This document shows positions 42,501 through 54,681 of a stretch of DNA of 64,000 nt, piece by piece (position 1 is the stretch's first letter; each line of letters starts with the position of its first letter). The notes under the pieces are model-generated. The model was not told the DNA's origin and searched no databases. It was given only the letters and a program-made list of their open reading frames with translations. The stretch is from Heliocidaris tuberculata (lineage: Eukaryota > Echinodermata > Echinoidea > Camarodonta > Echinometridae): the NCBI GenBank assembly GCA_025618425.1, contig CM046836.1:13559703-13623702 (forward strand). The letters run 5' to 3'. Position numbers and translations under genes: made by a program.

Positions 42501-45500
42501 AAGTTACAAATTCATGTTGATATGAAAAGTTTTGAATTGTATTTTTAAAATTATATTACAGCCGAGAGAGAAACAGGCAGAGGTGGATCAGCTGAGGTAT
42601 GAGCTGTCATCCCAGGCCAGACGTCATGCTGGTGAGAGTGCTTCCCTGACCCAGAGGATTGGTCAATTAGAACTGGAGCTAGTGGAGGCTAGGAGGGAAG
42701 CAGATGAGTACTACAAGGGCACCTTGCAAACCAACCTTGAAGCAACTACCCTGGGACAACAGGTGTTTGTACATCATCTTTATTGTCATCATTATTATTA
42801 TTACCATATCAACCCGATCGTTGTCAACTCTATCATATCGTCATTAATATCACCACTGTCCTCCTCATCGTTTTTTTTTTTTTTTTTTGTCTTCATTATT
42901 CACATACATACGCTAAACTTGAATGTGCTGTAAGTCTTGCATTTCATGATGATGTTTGATTGCAATGTCATTCTCTTGCTTGCAAATGAACAAAATTTAT
43001 CAGGATGCCTTACATATTGATTCAGTGTATCCATCTACAAAATTTATTTTTTTCTGTCTGTAACAACATGATTTGGTGATTATTTTCAATCATTTCATGA
43101 CAGGTGTCAGAACTGACAATGGATCTTGCTGGTCGAGGTTCAACAGACAGACTTGGGATTCAGGTAACTTTCTTTTTAAAAATTCTCCTTTTTTCCCCCA
43201 TTTTTTCTCAATTTTATTCTTTTTCTTCTCCTCCAGCTCCTTCTCGTTTTCACCCTTTTCCTTCTCCTTTTTTCCCCCTTTCTCCGTTGTCTTCTTCTTC
43301 TTCTCCCCCTCTGTCTTCCCCTTCTTTTTCCTCTGCCTCTGTTTTGTACATCTTATTTCCCCCCCCCCCATCTTCATCTATATCTACTTGTTACCTGTTT
43401 ATAAACTGTGTTTGTATATGTAATGTATCCTCAAGCTTGTATTTGCACGTCATTGTGTGAAGATACTTAAACCATGTTTTAAGAATATCACCTTATTTTC
43501 TTTCACTTGTCTGTAATCACACTTCATTTTATTACTGAAATTGTCAGAATGCTGTAGTGACCCAGCTACAGAGAGAGGTGCATAATCTGAGGGCACAGTT
43601 GGCCAGAGTCAGACCTCAGCCAAGAGATGATCAGAGTGCAGATGTTAACGGGGTAAGAATGCAACCTACATTGCAATAAAGTGTCATCGCACGTTACTTT
43701 CATAGAGCATGTGTAGGCAGAGAAAATTGGATTTCAGACCTGCATATTTCAGATTTGAATTACCGGTAATAGCAAATTAGCAAATTTATGTGCAGTAGAA
43801 TAGTAGAGTATTTTGTGTAGTAGTGGCACTATATTAATTCATTTTTTTATTATTATTAATGAAGGTCTTTTCTCTCACTCAGTTGATAAAAACATTTGCA
43901 TATGTCTTTGTATTGTGCCGTTTTTATATGTGGTGGTATGGCTTGTTGTTAATGCTCATGTTTTTCTGTGTACTTGTTAATAAATCTTTGTTCTTCCAGC
44001 TGCAAGCCAAGCTCAAGATGGCCGCACGTCACATCAGCCGACTAGCCAAGGAGAAACAGAAACTGATAGAGATGGGGAACAGACTACGATCAGAGCTAGC
44101 CCTCTATCGACCTTCCCCTCCCCCTCCCCAGCCCTCAAGAGGTCAAAGGTCAGATGCAGGAGAGAGGAGCATGACGGCAGGGAAGCTGGCGGAGCAGGTC
44201 TCTTCCAAGCTTCAAAACCTAGAGAAACTCCAGTATGCTCTCACTAAGCAGGTAATATAGAAATTAATTTGTAAAAGCTATATTCATATTGTTGTTCTTT
44301 GTGTGATGTGCTTTTATGCATAAATGATTATAGTCATTTTCCTCTTCTTTTGAATTTCATTCAAATGTTACAATCTACATAGGAATAGCGATATAAAGAA
44401 GTCAACTGGAGCATGCAATTTGTATATTAGAAAATAGAGCAGAATCTCCCACATTTTTAAAAATACCCTTGTAGGCTTTTTACTCTTCATTTTTTTAACC
44501 CCAGATTTTTTTTTTTTTTTTGCTGTTCTCATATGCAGTTTTAATCCCATACTATCTCCCTAGCCAGAGTGCTTAGCCCTACCATTTTACATTTAGCCCA
44601 ACCAAAGGTGGGGCTAACCCTGCTTTTTTCTAGGGCTGAATTAATCCTGTACTTTTGTGGAGATAACCCACTTTGGTAAAATGCAATGTGAACAGAAAGT
44701 GGGCTAAGCTTAGTCTCGCACTATCGGTGGGGCTAAATCCTGGTTTAGCCCCACCAAGGGACTAAGCAAAATTTTGCATTTGTAAAAAGCCTGTTAGAAT
44801 GCCATGTACGTATGAAATTAATGTGGAGCCCTTCTAGTTGGAAGGTGATGTAAATGTTGTGAGAGTCTTGGACCCTCATTAGACCAGTAACCCTGATCTA
44901 TTCTACTGCCATAGGAGTTGCAGTTTGCTAGAGGGAGAGGCCATGATGAAGGGATCACCAATGTTGTGCAGGTACAGCTGAGCTCTTCATCGGATTCAAC
45001 GCCGGAGATCACGCCTAGGATAGCTACACATGTTGAAGAAACGCAACCTCATCCAAGAAACCTTTTACAAGGTAAGATGTCTTAGAACATAGTATGTATG
45101 TCAGAGCTTTGATTGGGTAAATCCATAAAAAATAATTTAAAATATTTTTTTTATTTAATGGAAACTGTGTGCCTTGTATATGAACACCATAATTTTTTTA
45201 TTTTTTTTTTTTTTTGGGGGGTATTAATCTCACATTGCTCTCCATTTGTTCTTTACATGGTATTCATAAATGTCTGACCCTATTTAGATATAAAATTTTC
45301 CCTCCTGCTTATGTTCAAAATAATATGTTACAATCATATGGAAACTCACTATAATGAGGACCTTGGGACCATGAAAGTTACCTTGTTATGTCAGAAATCT
45401 CCTTATATCAGGGTAAAAAAAAAAAAAAGAACATAAAGACCTGGGACCAGCAAAATTACCTTGTTATATCAGGAATCTTGTTATATCAGAGCTCTTTATG

Positions 45501-46872
45501 GCAAGTTTCCACTGTATGACCTTTTGGGAACATGGTCTCTTCCATTTAAAAAAAAATGAGAAAAGAGATGTATTTTGGACTGTGTTTACAAAACAGACAG
45601 GAGTTGTTGAGGATGATAACATGCACACAAAACTAATTCATCAATATGAAATTTCCATGTATTTAGGTATCTTGTAAATACTCAATGTTCTTCATTTGTC
45701 CAATTTTTCAAGCTTTCTTAAATCTGTTTCTCTAGTCTGTTTGTTCTCACTTCAAGCAATCAGTCAAGTTTGGGTCATTGGATAAATTAGAAAGTCTAGA
45801 ATCAAAAAGAAGGGGGTTTCATAAATCTGCAAGCCATCGGAGACTTGACATCATCAGATTTAGCTTTTTGTTTACTTTCAAAGGTAATCCCCCTCCGCAA
45901 ATACTACGACACTCTCATAGCTCTGAAGGGGAGGCCCCCAGCAGTGATTCCTCAGCCAATCAGAGACACACACCCCTGATGATGTCATCGCTGGGGGAGG
46001 AGTCTATGCAAGATGTATGGCGTCTACTGGACGATGGTGCCAGCCCACTTTTCTTCAGGTCACCCTCTCCAATGCGCAAGCCAGGTAAGACTTTCATTGT
46101 ACCTTGACTGCACAGTCAAAGAAATTATTTTCAAGCTGTAATAATGTAGGGCCATAGGACTACAAAAGGTAACATTGTTTAATAGTAGATTTTGTAAAAG
46201 CTGAGACTGGGTGTTTTCATTTCAAGGAATTCTGTTTCAAGAAATTTTCGTCATAACAAGACTAATTGTCAGCATGAATTTAGTATTGAAGAATGCATGT
46301 TGTGATAAAAGAACACTTGTATTTTTCTTCTTGTTGGAAGCTACTTGTTTTATTGTCCATTTATGCACAGACATAAATCAAATCTGCTTAAAAACCTTTT
46401 CAGATGATTTTGAGAGTCTCCCTAATATTTGCTACAAAAGAAATATTGAAATTTACAGCCTTATTATTTCTTGATTTTAAATCATATTTTGTACTACATG
46501 TACAAAAATTTGTGATTGATATTGTAAAGATTTGAAGTCCATCTTAGTTTCATGATGGATGGTTGCATAAGGCAGAAGAGCCAGCTTATAAAAAAAAACA
46601 ATTACATTGTGTTTGTCTTATTAACAGACCACTCCCCCATACCAGAAGAGCCTCATCCGTCCATTCCATCCAGTCACCACTCCCATCAACACTATACTAC
46701 AGGAGGCCTAGAGGTTGCCGGCCATGGCACCAGCTACCAGGTCAGAGGTTCTAAACCCTCCTCCAAACCAGAGCTATCAACCAAGGCTGCTGGCAGGATA
46801 CAGCCTAAGCTGCAGCCTCCCAAGAGGAAAGTCAGAAACTATGCGCTTAGAGACAGTGACGATGTCAGATGA
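33206..46872 (+). CDS. CCDC57: coiled-coil domain-containing protein 57, 19 coding exons
   Basis: Exons: 33206-33444, 34786-34974, 35306-35516, 36027-36184, 36876-36950, 37749-37949, 38757-38915, 39402-39564, 40059-40196, 40597-40834, 41148-41345, 42299-42399, 42562-42762, 43104-43163, 43548-43652, 44000-44251, 44915-45071, 45884-46084, 46628-46872. Phases agree throughout: 3291 nt, 1096 aa. A splice acceptor at 33157 precedes the start exon, so the 5' UTR is split. Residues 1 to about 800 are nearly all heptad-like coiled coil rich in Glu, Lys, Arg and Leu (EKEQEWRQLQALHAQSLEDR, LELDWQRRYEDAERNQ). The tail is Ser/Pro/His-rich and ends with KRKVRNYALRDSDD. Motifs such as FKFNLKLLAERDQELDRY and EYVKALEKECRELK match vertebrate CCDC57 (about 900 aa), which acts at centriolar satellites with CEP63 in centriole duplication. 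AATAAA signals lie at 47102 and about 47265. Confidence 0.93.
33493..33545. repeat. TA then TC microsatellite
   Basis: A TA dinucleotide run followed directly by a TC run in CCDC57 intron 1, shortly after exon 1. Confidence 0.85.
33560..34060. mobile_element. G/C-ended MITE (GGGGCACTCA type)
   Basis: The left end has CCCCCGGGGG and a G-run followed by CACTCAGA. The right end has TGAGTGCCCCCCCCCCGG, so the ends are inverted repeats. Inner arms GGTGTGCCGC and GCGGCACATACCC also mirror each other. About 500 bp in CCDC57 intron 1, with no coding sense. Confidence 0.6.
37100..37420. mobile_element. MITE with TGGCCCGTATTATCC ends
   Basis: The left end TGGCCCGTATTATCCAAAA and inner AAGCCTGGCTT are mirrored at the right by AAGCCTGGCTTAAAG and GGGGAATATAGGCCA. 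About 320 bp in CCDC57 intron 5. No ORF of note. Confidence 0.6.
37481..37544. repeat. 64-nt near-perfect palindrome / hairpin
   Basis: TGACTGGCATAG (37481-37492) pairs with CTATGCCAGTCA (37533-37544), and TATTTTCTGAGGGGC (37497-37511) pairs with GCCCCTCAGAAAATA (37515-37529). The loop is only 3 nt and there is one internal 4x3 loop. It lies in CCDC57 intron 5. Confidence 0.85.
37967..38104. mobile_element. short MITE, GGGCCCTGTTTCATAAAAC family, copy 3
   Basis: Begins GGGCCCCGTTTCATGAAAC shortly after CCDC57 exon 6 and contains AAGCTACTGAAATCCTTGCA. It is more diverged at its right end (GATGAAATGCCCCCC). Confidence 0.65.
39631..39772. mobile_element. short MITE, GGGCCCTGTTTCATAAAAC family, copy 4 (inverted core)
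   Basis: Begins GGGCCCTGTTTCATAAAAA and ends GATAACAAGTTTTATGAAAC. The core is in reverse orientation (TTTCAGTAGCTTATAAC) relative to the other copies. In CCDC57 intron 8. Confidence 0.7.
43188..43372. repeat. polypyrimidine tract
   Basis: About 180 bases almost entirely C and T on the plus strand (TTC, CTC and CCTTTT runs) in CCDC57 intron 14. Such tracts can adopt triplex or mirror-repeat structures; no gene function is implied. Confidence 0.75.
45337..45516. mobile_element. pogo-like TA MITE, copy 1
   Basis: The left end reads TATGGAAACTCACTATAATG and the right end GGCAAGTTTCCACTGTA. The inner part has CCTTGGGACCATGAAA and ACCTTGTTAT, as in the three copies near 47346, 47984 and 50313. 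In CCDC57 intron 17. Confidence 0.65.
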
Positions 46873-47345
46873 CACTGATGAATTTAGGTCTCTGTGTTGA
46901 ATGTTTGACTTCATGTGTTTTTAGGATAAACATGGGGAATATCATTGCATCCGTGGAAGCAGAAAATTTGACACTCTGCACATTGTTTCATTCAAACAAT
47001 GGTAAAAGTCAGATGACAGTGCTAAATTTGGATTTTTGTCTTTGAAATGTGGCAAAGATAGTAAAATAGTATATAAGTCATTTTGCAAAATAGCTTTTGA
47101 AAATAAACGTCTATTGAGAAGAGCTTGAAGATTGAGTTTGTTGACCTATAACACATGCATGTGGTGGGAGAAAAATTGGAAATAAATCCAAAATGTGAAA
47201 TATGAAAGATTATTCTAACTTATATACATAATATATATGTCAAATGTCTGGTATATTTAACTGAAATAAAATATTTGGAGAAACATGTAATCTCCCTGTT
47301 TTCATGCCCCTTAATTTTGCACCATTTATTGAATCTTTCCTATGA
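46873..47345 (+). other. CCDC57 3' untranslated region
   Basis: Sequence after the CCDC57 TGA. AATAAA occurs at 47102-47107, near 47190 and near 47265, so the transcript probably ends between 47120 and 47300. No other feature. Confidence 0.5.
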
Positions 47346-47534
47346 TACAGTGGAAACTCACTATAGCGAGGTCCTTGGGACCATGAAAATTACCTTGTTA
47401 TATCAGGAATCTCTTTGATATCATTGTAAAAAAAACAAAAGGGCATACAGACCCGAGACCATCAAAATCACCTTGTCATACATGTATCGGGAATCTCGTT
47501 ATATCGGAGCTCTTTATACCGAGTTTCCACTGTA
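47346..47534. mobile_element. pogo-like TA MITE, copy 2
   Basis: TACAGTGGAAACTCACTATA at the left and TACCGAGTTTCCACTGTA at the right form terminal inverted repeats flanked by TA. About 189 bp, just downstream of CCDC57. Confidence 0.75.
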
Positions 47535-47983
47535 CATGCAATCAGCAGAATATAAACGGTGTCTATCACACCCGTGCGCTCATTTCTGCTTTCAGGGTTC
47601 AGTGCGTGGTCATCTCAGCTGTGATTTTTAATGCAAAATTGTGAAATTCTGGTATTAAGACATAATTACTTTGTGCTCATGGATGGGTGAATAACAGGGT
47701 GATCCGACATGTGCTCTGGTAACGTTTGCTCGTTTCTTTATTTCACACAAAATATATATTAGGTTTAGGGTTAGGGCTAGGTGTAGTTTTGGGTCCGAGG
47801 TTGAAGTTGGGAATTCGGTTAGTGTTAGGAATTGACCTCCAGGCAATTGCCGCCAGAGCATGGATAAGCTGTTCAAAGTACTGCCAGCACTAGAGTGTAT
47901 TTTGAACAGCGAGGCAAAAAAAAGTGATAAAATTTTGACAGCTTCACCTGAACCACGGAAAACAGAGCCGACTGTTTTATGAT

Positions 47984-48153
47984 TACAGTGGAACCTCGTT
48001 ATAAAGAACACTATTATATCAATATAACAAGGTAATCTGACTGGTCCCATTTCTTTGTATTCTATTGTTTTTAGACCTGATATAACCAGGTTTCAATATA
48101 AAGAGGTAATTTCCTTGGTCCCAAGGAGTTTGTTATAACGAGGTTCCACTGTA
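47984..48153. mobile_element. pogo-like TA MITE, copy 3
   Basis: TACAGTGGAACCTCGTTATA at the left and TATAACGAGGTTCCACTGTA at the right are a perfect 20-bp inverted pair with TA flanks. About 170 bp, intergenic. The CAGTGGAACCTCG start is typical of Tc1/mariner-pogo MITEs. Confidence 0.8.
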
Positions 48154-48299
48154 CCCGTTTCACATCACATCAGGGTTTAATTAAAAACTGAAATATTTTG
48201 TTGACCTATGGCCAGTTTTTGTTCCCTAAAATTAAACATTTATAAGTGTTGTTAGATGTTCATGAATTAATTTGCAAATGGTTTACACTCATCCTCTCT

Positions 48300-48790
48300 C
48301 TTAGTCTGGGCGTCTGTCCCGAAATAGTCACCTTATTTTTCCCATAAGATTTGACCCCGTAAAGTTACTTAGACCATCTAAGTCATTGACAAAAAGGTTG
48401 TCAGTCTGACCGTAGCAGTTGGGTTTAGCCCCCAGAGCCCCCCAAAGAAGCCCCAAAGTCGATTTCACCCCATCTCCCCCATGCACCATACTTTGTCAGT
48501 AGGAAGTAGTATGACTGGAAATTACAAAACACAAAAAACTGAAAAAAATTTCCATCTGGATGGGGTGTCAGACTGCCCCTAAAAATTGGGGTAAATTTTC
48601 CCCCTTGAAGCCCAGGGATCAAATTTTGTCAGAAGGAAGAGCTATGGATGTACATTCCAAAAATATAAACAGTGACAAAATTGTCCATCGGGAAGGTGTC
48701 AGATCCTCTCAAAGAAAAACCCCGAGGTGCCCTTTGACAATGCTTTACCCCCCAAAATGCTCTGTATGTAAAGACAAACCATTTTTCTTA
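48300..48790. repeat. interspersed repeat, GTCCCGAAATAGTCA family
   Basis: Contains CTGTCCCGAAATAGTCA, AAATTTTGTCAGAAGGAAGA and TGTACATTCCAAAAATATAA. Related text occurs in reverse complement at 55660-55860 (GACTATTTCGGGACAGG, TTTTTGGAATGTACA, TTCTGACAAAATTTGG). The family is unknown. Confidence 0.55.
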
Positions 48791-49249
48791 CCTTCTGACT
48801 ATGATAATTCAAAAGGGTTTTATTCAATTCAATTCATATTTTCATAACAGAATTTTGAGAATAATAATCTTCTTGAGGTGCAGTTTGGTGTTAGGTGGTC
48901 TTTTGATTAATAAGATAATAAATTGTGAAAATGTATTGCTTCCTCAAAAGAAGCCAAAGTGGCCTATCTCTCTCTCTTCACTCTCCTCCTTCTCACTCTT
49001 CCGCTCTCTTCTCTTTTTATCATTATCCAGTCACTCATGTACATTTATATGTCTTCTTTTCGGCCCAAATATTTGCAAAAAATATCATTTTTAATAACCA
49101 TTTTCATACATTCTACCCTCAACACCCTCAGTGAAAACAAAAATTGCTCTCAGGTTCCTGTAAATGCAGGGAAATTATGAAACTAGAATAAACCAAAGAA
49201 AACATTAAAAAGACAGAGAAAATCAAGTGTTCTAGTTTGTTTCCATTGA
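48791..49249. other. intergenic DNA between converging genes
   Basis: AT-rich, with TC-rich stretches. A minus-strand AATAAA (TTTATT at 49250-49255 on the plus strand) is a candidate polyadenylation signal for MRPL58. No gene is recognised. Confidence 0.4.
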
Positions 49250-49609
49250 TTTATTTAAATACCTTATACAATCTCATGTAGATCTGTATCACCAACCAAC
49301 CTCCCCCCCCCCCCCCCAGCAAAAAAAAACATCATCTTATTGGACAATGAATAAAAACCTTGTTGAAATTAGATCACATCATTTCTTTTAGAGTCCGGGC
49401 ATCGACTGTCATCATCAAGTGTTCCTTCTTGCCCATAAAGTCTTGCTGCTCAAACATGATGAGAGATCCATCTCTTCTTGAGATCCAACTTTCCTAGATT
49501 ATGTTTGAGATCAATTTATCACATCACATCTCTATTCCATGTGATGAATATATTCTGAAGAGTCATCACTTTTTCAATGGCTTTTCCATCAACTGTTCTT
49601 GTATGTCTT

Positions 49610-52600
49610 TCAATCATCGAATGAGACTCGTCGTTCCTGCTTTGTTGCTGAATGCACCTTCTTCACCCGTAAACGCTCTCTGTTTGCCGCTTCCACCCTG
49701 AAAAGGAAGAAAAAGAAAACCCCAACAATTCCATTAGATAATTACCCCAAAATCGGATAACCTTTTTTTTTTTTTAGTTGTCAGAAAATTTCCTGAGATG
49801 TGGACATCCCCTTTTCCAAAATCCTGGATCCACCCCTCCACCCCTGATTCATAGTCCACAATCATCAAAACATCATAATTGGATTTTAGCAATAGCCTGC
49901 CCTCATGAGACTAGTTTAATTTGTCAGGAAAATTATGTCAATCATAGTTAATTACCCAGGCCAGCAGCACTGGAAATCTACCATGTTTGTTTGACATTCC
50001 GATTTGAAACAATAAGTGAAATTTACAACAACCTATGAAATCTACAATATTGCTATCCACAAGAATGTTTGAAACTGACTGTGTAGTTCAGAATATCTTC
50101 AGAAAATCAACATGACCCTTGCTGAACTCTCCTGAATGTACACTGTTGGAATGTCAGGGCCATTATCAGTCTCAATAGTTCAAAAGTTTGAAACATCTAT
50201 TGACAAAATAATCTTGTAACCCTTTCATAGATCAATTATAAATTACACTGCTGTGTAGAATACATATAGAATACAAGTGATGCAACATGAAGAGAAACCA
50301 TTAAAACCAAAATACAGTGGAAACTCAGTATAAAGAGGTCTGATATAACAATATTCCTGATGTAACAAGGTAATATTCCTCATCCCAGCTCTTTATATTC
50401 TATTGTTTTTTTAACCTGATATAACAAGATTCCTGCTATAACAAGGTAATTTTGATGGTCCCAAGGACCTCTTTATACCGAGTCTCCACTGTAATAGCAT
50501 ATGTAAAAAGAATACCAAAAAAAATGCTTAGCAATTTTTTTTTTTTAAATGAAAGAAAGAAAATTGGGGAGAAAACTGGTTAAAGTGGTGGATTTGTTTT
50601 CCAATTCACGTTTACTTCCTTTTTTTTTAAAGACGAACATAGCAGATTTTGTTCATTCCAATCTTACCTTAATCTCCTAACTGCCTTGTCTTTCTCGCTT
50701 GGCTCTTTTGGTTTTCGCTCTGCCTCTGCGACCATGTCTCTGATCTTCTGAAGACAGTCACTGAAGTTTCTTATCTGAGACCTTGTACGCTCTGATACCA
50801 CCACCATCTCTCCTCTGCTGTTGATTTTTGTCTTTTGCTGTTTACAAAAATTAAGAAAATTAGGATTTGAAACTTACACCCTGATTAATACATTTTTTCC
50901 ATTTTTTTTTTTTTTTATTATTTCGAATTCAGAATTTGACAGGGAGTATCTAAAAGCACCTATGAAAATTTAAACTGAAAAGTGAATACAACCTACAAAC
51001 ATTGTTATTGGTATACATAGCACGCATCTTATTCCAGTGATCTAGTAATACATAATTATTGGAGCAGGATGCATAATTTACCTGAACTCGCAGTTTCTCT
51101 CTAACATTCTGAGGCAGCCATTCTGCTGAAGCAACATGAAACCTGACATCCGCCTTCGTTTCCACTATGCAACAAGTAAAACAGTGTGACAGGTAAATGA
51201 AGATATTTCTTTTGTAAGTCACACACATAATATTCAAAATGGGATACCTCTTTTCTAAAGCAAGCTTTGTTAAACAATTGGAGTTTACAAGGAAAAAATA
51301 ATATCAAATTGTCCATGTAATTTCAAATTGTCATTCCCTTAATAATGCACTTAAAGGACTTTATATCTTTTTCCACAGATTATTAATAAGTTTCAAATTC
51401 TTCACATTAACAGTGTTGAAAAAGAACTGAAAAAAAAGATAAAAGAATAGGTATGTCTTTTTCCACCATTGTCAATACAGCCCTTTAACCCTGAAAGGGC
51501 CGGGGGTGGAATCCGACGTTTCTCGCGATATGTCCGCAACGCGCAAAGCAGTCGCCGCGCCGTTTCATGACTTTTTTCTTTCGAATCTCACACATCTTTT
51601 GAGACCAAATTCGCGATGTCCGGGCATGCGGTTCCGAAGCTACTCGACATTACGTACTTGCACGTCAGATCAAAAATTGCTCAAAAATGTGATTTCATGT
51701 ATAATTTCAATACAAAATGTGTTTTCAGCCAAAATTTAGAAAGCTATGAATATTTTCACATTTACTGATTAAAATTAATCTATTTTATGCTGTTTATGAT
51801 CACAAAAGTGTCCCCTACAAATTTCATCCAAAAAACAAAAAAAAGGTTAAAAAACAAGGAAATACATAAGAAATTTGAAATACAATAATATACATAAGAA
51901 ATCATTCTTGATACCAAATTTTTTTCAAGTATATTTGCTAAGAATACTGGAAAGAGTGTCTAGACCAAAAATTAGCATTTTTTTAGCTTTATTTAATGAT
52001 TTAGAGCAAAATTTTTATTTCATGCATAAATTAGCACAATTAATTAATGTGAAACTATTTCGGAGTATTTAACTATACAGTTTTGTAGATTACGTTGTGG
52101 ACGACGTACATGCCGATTTTCGGCGCGATCGCGCAGTCGACCATCGAGATCTCAGGGGGGGTGGATTCCACCCCCCCCCCCCCACCCCCCCCCCCCCCCG
52201 GCTGTGGCATAGCCAAAATCTCCCGGCCCTTTTAGGGTTAAAAAACAATCTTTTGCTCAATTGTCCAAGCTGAAAAACAAGTTTTACAAGAAAAACATAG
52301 TTCATTCATGAAAAATAGTTATTTCATTACCTTTATTCACATTTTGACCCCCTGCTCCACCACTCCGGCTGTACTTTACAACCAATTTATCTGAAGAAAT
52401 AAGAACAACAGTAAAGAGAAAATTAAACATAACTTCATGATAAACAATATCCTTCATTTGTAGAAAATCAGTGCTTGGACACATAAGTAGCATCATTTAA
52501 ATTTAAATATATGATTTTATCCAATATATATTTGGGTTAATCATCAAATCATTTGACAATGATCACAGCACAGGCTCTATTGTATTGATATCTTCTTTGT

Positions 52601-54318
52601 TGTTGAAGAGTGCTTGAAATTTGGTTTCATAGACGCAGGCTATGTTACCGTGGAAAATGCTCCTTCCCTCGGATAGGACGTTAAATGGACTAGAGACAAT
52701 TATGTTGGCAGTATTATGAAGGGCATAATTTACAACCGTTAATCTTTAAATGTTTATTTGTCTACACCCCATTCCCTCTACGAGAAGCATAACAAATGAT
52801 CTGGTCCAAGTTGACCTTAATTACGCTCATCCAAAAGTTATATTTTGTAGGTTGGTCGTCTTCATGATCAACTACAAAACATTGAACTTTTCAGATAAGC
52901 CAATAGTGACACACACTCACCAACTGGAATTTGTCCACTGAACTTTGTATCCACTTTTGGATCTGCAGTCTTGAATGGAATAAAAAATATAGATCTCTGG
53001 AGTTATAATTCAAAAGTCATATATTATATTGACTCTCTTCCATTCTCACAATTCCCAAAAATGTGAATTTAAAGAGGAAGTCCACCCTGATTATAAGTTG
53101 GTTTCAAAAGAAGCAGAATTTTTTTTTCTTTAAACAGATCAGTGAAGGTTTGAGCAAAATATAATAAGACTGAGAAAGTTATGAATTTTTGAAGTTGTAA
53201 ATCAATCAAACATAAATTGGCAACTCTGACATACTGTACATGTATAGATCTAGCTCTCCTCCCATTTGCCCTGTACCTAAATTTTTTTTTATTAATTTCC
53301 ATTTTCTCTAAAGAAAATATTCAATTATACATGCACCTAGCTCAGATATAGTCATCAGGTCATTGCTCATATATTTTTACACAAAACCTATGAAACATTT
53401 CTATTCCTTCATCAAAAACTAAGAAAATGAAAATTGATGAAATCTTGTTTTGAGCAAATGGGAGAGGAGTTTGCAAGATAAGTCGCAGAGTTGCCAGTTT
53501 TCTTTCATTGATTGTTAACTTCAAAAATTCTCTTATTATTTAATTCTTATCTGCTTTTGCTCTAACTTTCACTCATTTTTCTGTTTTTATTCAAATCAAC
53601 GAAGTAAGTCAGATCACACTCAAATATTTATTTCAAAGGACAAAGAAGTCATAGGCCTATATTAAAAAAAATCTTTTTTTCGCAATTCCTTTCTTGATTC
53701 CGCAATTGCACTAGTTATTGTTAAAATTTTTATAAAGTGGAAAAGTAAAACTTACTCTTAACTGTTAGATTGTTAGATCAAACATTAAAAAAACACAATC
53801 AAAATAAACAATGTTCATGATGTTAATTCTTGTTTGGATCTTGTTTCAACACGTACTGCAACACAGCACTAACATAAAAGTGCTCGGACACTCCCTATAT
53901 ATTGCTCCAAACTAAGCTACGATTTCAGGTTTTATTTTTTACTTTTTCTGTTGATTTTTAAAATATTTTCTCACTCTCCATAATTCATCAATGTCCAACA
54001 ACAATCATGATTATAATATCACACCGACAGTGATATCTGGTCAACTTTTTTTATTCCTTATCTGAATCTCTCCCTCTCTTTCTCCATATCTTTCCAGACA
54101 TAATGATGCTCTTAATTAAATAATACCAAGGCTTTGCAGCCTCAATCCAATCTCACCTCATCATGTGATTTTCTAGTTGGAATAGTGATGTCTTGCTCAC
54201 TTTGTGGATACAATTTATTCAAACTGTAATTGCTCTGAAAATGGCCAACATTCAGCACACTTTGGCTGGTGCAAAGATTCCTCTGACGCCAAAGAATACA
54301 GCTAGCACGTCTTATCAT
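49610..54318 (-). CDS. MRPL58: mitoribosomal peptidyl-tRNA hydrolase MRPL58/ICT1, 6 exons
   Basis: Exons in transcript order on the minus strand: 54157-54318, 52921-52969, 52331-52390, 51082-51164, 50668-50837, 49610-49697. Phases match: 612 nt, 203 aa (human 206). The N-terminus MIRRASCILWRQRNL is basic with few acidic residues, as in a mitochondrial targeting peptide. SLNKLYPQSEQD and VKYSRSGGAGGQNVNKVETK carry the class-I release factor GGQ motif at 84-86, followed by VRFHVASAEWLPQNVREKL. The end, NRERLRVKKVHSATKQERR, matches the family's basic tail. The protein hydrolyses peptidyl-tRNA on stalled mitoribosomes and is part of the large subunit (family knowledge). It converges on CCDC57. 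Intron 3 holds a TTAA MITE, and intron 1 a foldback repeat. Confidence 0.95.
50313..50493. mobile_element. pogo-like TA MITE, copy 4
   Basis: TACAGTGGAAACTCAGTATA at the left and CGAGTCTCCACTGTA at the right, with TA flanks. In MRPL58 intron 5. Confidence 0.75.
51484..52242. mobile_element. TTAA-flanked MITE, second family
   Basis: TTTAACCCTGAAAGGGCCGG at the left mirrors CCGGCCCTTTTAGGGTTAAA at the right (one mismatch). A second inverted pair, GGGGGTGGAATCC and GGATTCCACCCCC, lies inward. The TTAA boundary and CCCT start fit piggyBac-like elements. About 759 bp in MRPL58 intron 3; no transposase. Confidence 0.7.
53071..53605. mobile_element. foldback element, AAAGAGGAAGTCC family
   Basis: The left arm (CAGTGAAGGTTTGAGCAAAA, GAAAGTTATGAATTTTTGAA) is mirrored at the right (TTCAAAAATTCTCTTATT, TTTGCTCTAACTTTCACTCA). 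It starts AAAGAGGAAGTCCACCCTGA, close to the start at 9629. In MRPL58 intron 1. Confidence 0.65.
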
Positions 54319-54681
54319 GATGCTTGTGGCGTCACCTTAGGAGCAACCTTAAATGAAATATAGTAAAGAATAGGTATTAACACCCCCTGACAAATGCTTG
54401 TTCGTCAGAGAAGTGAATTTGGCATTCGTTATTGTTGTCAGCACTTCGTACAAACAGGAAAGTTGGTATTTGGGACTACAATGACTGCGCGGCCGGCGAA
54501 GCGAAGCGCAATTCATAGATCTATTGATCTTGTTATGCACTGCAATAATACTATACGTCTATCGATATGTCGATGCTGCGCTGCATGCTATCCATATATA
54601 AAGGCAATACGTACTTGCCATTTGCGTGCACATTGTACATCTAAAGGATATAAATGTATATGCCCCAATTGTGAATATCAA

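Noticed and set aside
43090..43377. 95-codon Lys/Glu-rich minus-strand ORF
   Set aside because: It is the reverse of the intronic polypyrimidine tract, not a protein.
48560..49180. Several overlapping ORFs between CCDC57 and MRPL58
   Set aside because: They fall in repeat and TC-rich sequence without homology or splice signals.
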